Assembly: GCA_947628465.1 (NCBI GenBank)
Contig: CANQZZ010000073.1
Span: forward strand, 1 to 6,941
Reading direction: 5' to 3'
DNA length: 6,941 nucleotides
From: an uncultured Clostridia bacterium
Lineage (GTDB): Bacteria; Bacillota_A; Clostridia; TANB77; CAG-508
Of the stretch, positions 4,876-6,941 are shown piece by piece. Made by a program: the position numbers and the translations under genes. Below the pieces are notes generated by a model. The model saw nothing but the letters and a program-made list of their open reading frames with translations. It was not told the origin of the DNA and searched no databases. Every line of letters begins with the position of its first letter. The first letter of the stretch is position 1.

Positions 4876-6195
4876 ATGACAAGCAAAGTAGAACCGAGGA
4901 CACTTGCTGGATTTATGGAATTAAATCCAAATGACCAGGTCAAATTTGACCAAATGAAGGAAACCATACAACATTCTTATGAACGCTTTGGATTCCTTCC
5001 ACTAGACACACCTGTTATCGAACTCTCAGAGGTTCTTCTTGCAAAAGCAGGAGGAGAAACCGAAAAACAAATCTATCGTTTTTCAAAAGGCGATTCGGAT
5101 TTGTCGTTGAGATTCGATCTCACTGTGCCACTTGCCAAGTATGTTGCAGAATACTACAACGATTTGGCGTTTCCATTCAAGAGATACCAGATTGGTAAAG
5201 TGTATCGTGGTGAGAAAGCCCAAAAGGGCAGGTATCGTGAGTTCTATCAATGTGACATTGATATTATTGGGGATGGTGAACTCAGCATCATAAACGATGC
5301 TCAAATTCCTAGTATTATCTATAACACATTCAAAGAACTTGGATTCAATAATTTCACCATTTGCATGAACAATCGTAAAATTTTGAATGGACTGTTCGGA
5401 AGTCTCGGCTTGTCGGATGATGCAGCAGATATTTTGCGTATCATTGACAAAATCGAGAAAATCGGCGAGGATGCAGTTAAAGGCGAGTTGGAAGTTCTGG
5501 GCATTAACTCAGAATCAATAGAAACAATTGTAAACTTTGTTTCTATTGAAGGTACAGTCGATGAAAAATTGTCTGCTTTGAAAGAATTTGACATTGCAGA
5601 TAAGACTTTCATTGAAGGAGTGCAGGAGCTTTCCGATGTTGTGAAGTATATTCGTTCTTTGGGTATTCCTGAAGACTACTTTACAATTGATTTGAAAATC
5701 GCAAGAGGACTGGATTACTATACTGGAACAGTATATGAAACATTCCTTAACGATTACAGAAAAATCGGAAGTGTCTGCTCTGGTGGGCGTTATGATAACC
5801 TTGCAGAATACTATACTGACAAGAAATTGCCTGGTGTTGGTATTTCTATTGGTTTGACAAGACTGTTCTACCAGTTGAGCCAGATGGATGCAATTAAGGC
5901 AGACAGAGAGTCAATATCGGATGTTCTTATCATTCCGATGGATTCCGAAATTGATGACTGTTTGAAGATTGCAAGTAAGTTGCGTGAGGAAAAAATCAAC
6001 ACAGACATCTACTTTGAAAATGCCAAGATGAAGAAAAAAATGAAGTATGCTGATAAATGGCGTATTCCTTATGTCATCATCATTGGCGAAGAAGAGCGAA
6101 AAACTGGGCTGTATTCATTGAAAAATATGAAAACAGGTGAGCAAAAAACTCTTTCTATTGAAGATGTCATCAAGACAATCGTGGACAGGTGTTAG
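4876..6195 (+). CDS. hisS: Histidyl-tRNA synthetase, eukaryote/Bacteroidetes-like subtype
   Basis: HisRS joins histidine to tRNA-His in the cytoplasm by way of histidyl-adenylate. The 439-residue protein is full length. The class II core is intact: RFDLTVP (79-85), motif 2 around YQIGKVYRGEK and GRYREFYQCD (104-132), the histidine motif RGLDYYTGTVYE (277-288), GGRYDNL, and motif 3 GVGISIGLTRL (320-330). A C-terminal anticodon-binding domain (about 345-435) contains AKMKKKMKYA and IIGEEE. The signatures RFDLTVP, QCDIDIIG and NNRKILNG belong to the eukaryote/Bacteroidetes-like subtype; usual Firmicutes HisRS have LRPEGTA and RQFHQ at those places. ATG 4876 follows AGGGAG by nine bases. Codon use has more CGN and GC-ending codons than the neighbours, pointing to transfer. 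It is not beside aspS, the common partner, so it is likely an extra copy. It has its own promoter and a divergent GNAT gene; an inhibitor-resistant spare enzyme is one possible role. Confidence 0.97.
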   Translation: MTSKVEPRTLAGFMELNPNDQVKFDQMKETIQHSYERFGFLPLDTPVIELSEVLLAKAGGETEKQIYRFSKGDSDLSLRFDLTVPLAKYVAEYYNDLAFPFKRYQIGKVYRGEKAQKGRYREFYQCDIDIIGDGELSIINDAQIPSIIYNTFKELGFNNFTICMNNRKILNGLFGSLGLSDDAADILRIIDKIEKIGEDAVKGELEVLGINSESIETIVNFVSIEGTVDEKLSALKEFDIADKTFIEGVQELSDVVKYIRSLGIPEDYFTIDLKIARGLDYYTGTVYETFLNDYRKIGSVCSGGRYDNLAEYYTDKKLPGVGISIGLTRLFYQLSQMDAIKADRESISDVLIIPMDSEIDDCLKIASKLREEKINTDIYFENAKMKKKMKYADKWRIPYVIIIGEEERKTGLYSLKNMKTGEQKTLSIEDVIKTIVDRC

Positions 6196-6200
6196 ACACA

Positions 6201-6240
6201 AGTAGGGGAAATGATGGATATTTCTGTCATTTCCCTTACT
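6201..6240 (+). other. Intercistronic hairpin without U tail
   Basis: AGTAGGGGAAATGA (6201-6214) pairs with TCATTTCCCTTACT (6227-6240), 14 bp with one G-U, around a 12-base loop. No T run follows; the next gene's ribosome binding site (AGGAGGA, 6244-6250) starts four bases later. It is therefore not a standard terminator and may stabilise the hisS transcript or limit expression of the downstream gene, for which no separate promoter is visible. Confidence 0.6.
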
Positions 6241-6257
6241 AATAGGAGGAATTTCTA

Positions 6258-6719
6258 ATGTTAAAAATTGAGCAAGTCCTTCGGGACGATAATGGTAGGA
6301 ATGTATTAAATGATTATTTTGATACAATAACTATCAAACAAAATTGCATCATAGTTGTAAAAAATGGTCTATGGGGTGCTTACAATCCTAAAACTTTTGA
6401 AAAAATATTAGATTGTGAGTGGGATAAAATAAAATTTGAAGAAAATGTTATACTAGCATATAAAAATTCTAAAATTAAAGTTTTTGATTATGCAGGTACA
6501 GCAATTTCGGAAGAACAATGGGATCAAATAAAGTTATACCCTAAAGGCTTTGTAGCAACAAAGAATAAAAATCAAGGATTTTTTAGATATGATGGAACTG
6601 TTATAGTTGATTGCATTTGGAAAAGAATTGAAATTTATTCTAAGGTAATATTTGCATATGAAGGCAATGGTAAAAGAAGAATTGCTTTTGACTATGATGC
6701 AAATATTATTGGACAGTAG
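6258..6719 (+). CDS. Small WG-repeat protein
   Basis: The protein has 153 residues; the ATG is preceded by a perfect AGGAGGA (6244-6250) at seven bases. It consists of about four WG-type beta repeats. Three matching tetrads are exactly 33 residues apart: WDKI (55-58), WDQI (88-91) and WKRI (121-124), with a weaker FDTI at 21-24. Between them lie KNGLWGAY (35-42), a Gly-Thr turn YAGT (78-81) and NQGFFRYDGT (105-114). WG repeats form beta-rich, propeller-like or solenoid structures whose functions are mostly unknown; four repeats are fewer than usual. No signal peptide or membrane segment is seen, so it is probably cytoplasmic. Codon use is AT-rich again, unlike hisS, so the acquired segment probably ends between the two genes. 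It may be co-transcribed with hisS. Confidence 0.85.
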   Translation: MLKIEQVLRDDNGRNVLNDYFDTITIKQNCIIVVKNGLWGAYNPKTFEKILDCEWDKIKFEENVILAYKNSKIKVFDYAGTAISEEQWDQIKLYPKGFVATKNKNQGFFRYDGTVIVDCIWKRIEIYSKVIFAYEGNGKRRIAFDYDANIIGQ

Positions 6720-6735
6720 AGATACCTTAAAAATG

Positions 6736-6770
6736 AGAGTGCACTTTAAAATGAAGTGCACTCTTTAATT
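6736..6770 (+). terminator. Intrinsic terminator after the WG-repeat gene
   Basis: A perfect 11-bp stem, AGAGTGCACTT (6736-6746) with AAGTGCACTCT (6754-6764), has a 7-base loop and is followed by a T-rich tail (TTAATTATTTTGTTT). It ends the hisS/WG-repeat transcription unit. Confidence 0.88.
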
Positions 6771-6871
6771 ATTTTGTTTAATAACAACCAATGTTATAAA
6801 TAATATAATTAAGATATTAATTACTAATATTCATAAAAATGTAAATTTATTCCAAAAAACATAGTACCAAA

Positions 6872-6917
6872 AAATGTCCAATTTTTAAGAAGAATAAATA
6901 GAAAAAATTAGACATTT
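6872..6917 (-). terminator. Imperfect inverted repeat, possible minus-strand terminator
   Basis: AAATGTCCAATTTTT (6872-6886) pairs with AAAAATTAGACATTT (6903-6917) at 14 of 15 positions around a 16-base loop. On the minus strand the repeat is followed by a short T run, so it could end a gene entering from the right. An insertion-element end is an alternative. The rest of 6771-6941 is AT-rich with no supportable gene. Confidence 0.3.
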
Positions 6918-6941
6918 GGAAAAAATGAAAAACGTAGAGTA

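Noticed and set aside
6201..6240. Intrinsic terminator after hisS
   Set aside because: The stem is strong, but no T run follows and the next ribosome binding site begins four bases later.

Overview
The window is AT-rich DNA from a low-GC Gram-positive bacterium, most likely of the Clostridia. The evidence is strong AGGAGG-type ribosome binding sites, near-consensus sigma-A promoters, AGA-dominated arginine codons, U-tailed hairpin terminators, and a broken FeoB of the type common in Clostridia. No phage, transposase or CRISPR genes are visible.

Left part (1-1525): the 3' end of an unidentified gene runs into a terminator. It converges with a minus-strand feoB remnant that lacks the N-terminal GTPase half and carries a one-base frameshift. 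A small acidic protein gene of unknown function follows.

Middle (1525-4154): two different tRNA-His genes (anticodon GTG) lie in tandem on the minus strand, each with its own promoter. Divergent from them is an unfamiliar 346-residue protein whose layout resembles a TyrRS/TrpRS-type class I aminoacyl-tRNA synthetase fold with the HIGH and KMSKS signatures lost. Next comes a complete amino-acid attenuator: promoter, a 31-codon leader peptide with four consecutive His codons, a possible protector hairpin, an antiterminator and a terminator. It controls a DapF-fold cofactor-independent racemase/epimerase with both catalytic cysteines. The four His codons make histidine racemase (CntK/HisR-like) the best guess for the enzyme. 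The attenuator's polarity predicts expression when charged tRNA-His is scarce, which suits recovery of L-His from D-His.

Right part (4162-6941): a divergent pair, a GNAT acetyltransferase (minus) and a histidyl-tRNA synthetase (plus), has codon use unlike the neighbours (many CGN arginine codons and GC-ending codons), so it is probably acquired. The HisRS is of the eukaryote/Bacteroidetes-like subtype (RFDLTVP and RYREFYQCD motifs) rather than the usual Firmicutes type. Its short leader has three hairpins and a 15-codon ORF. A small WG-repeat protein gene and a terminator follow.

The recurring theme is histidine: two tRNA-His genes, a His-codon attenuator on a probable histidine racemase, an atypical extra HisRS with an acetyltransferase, and an aminoacyl-tRNA-synthetase-like protein of unknown role. 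Whether they work together or are chance neighbours cannot be decided from this sequence alone.
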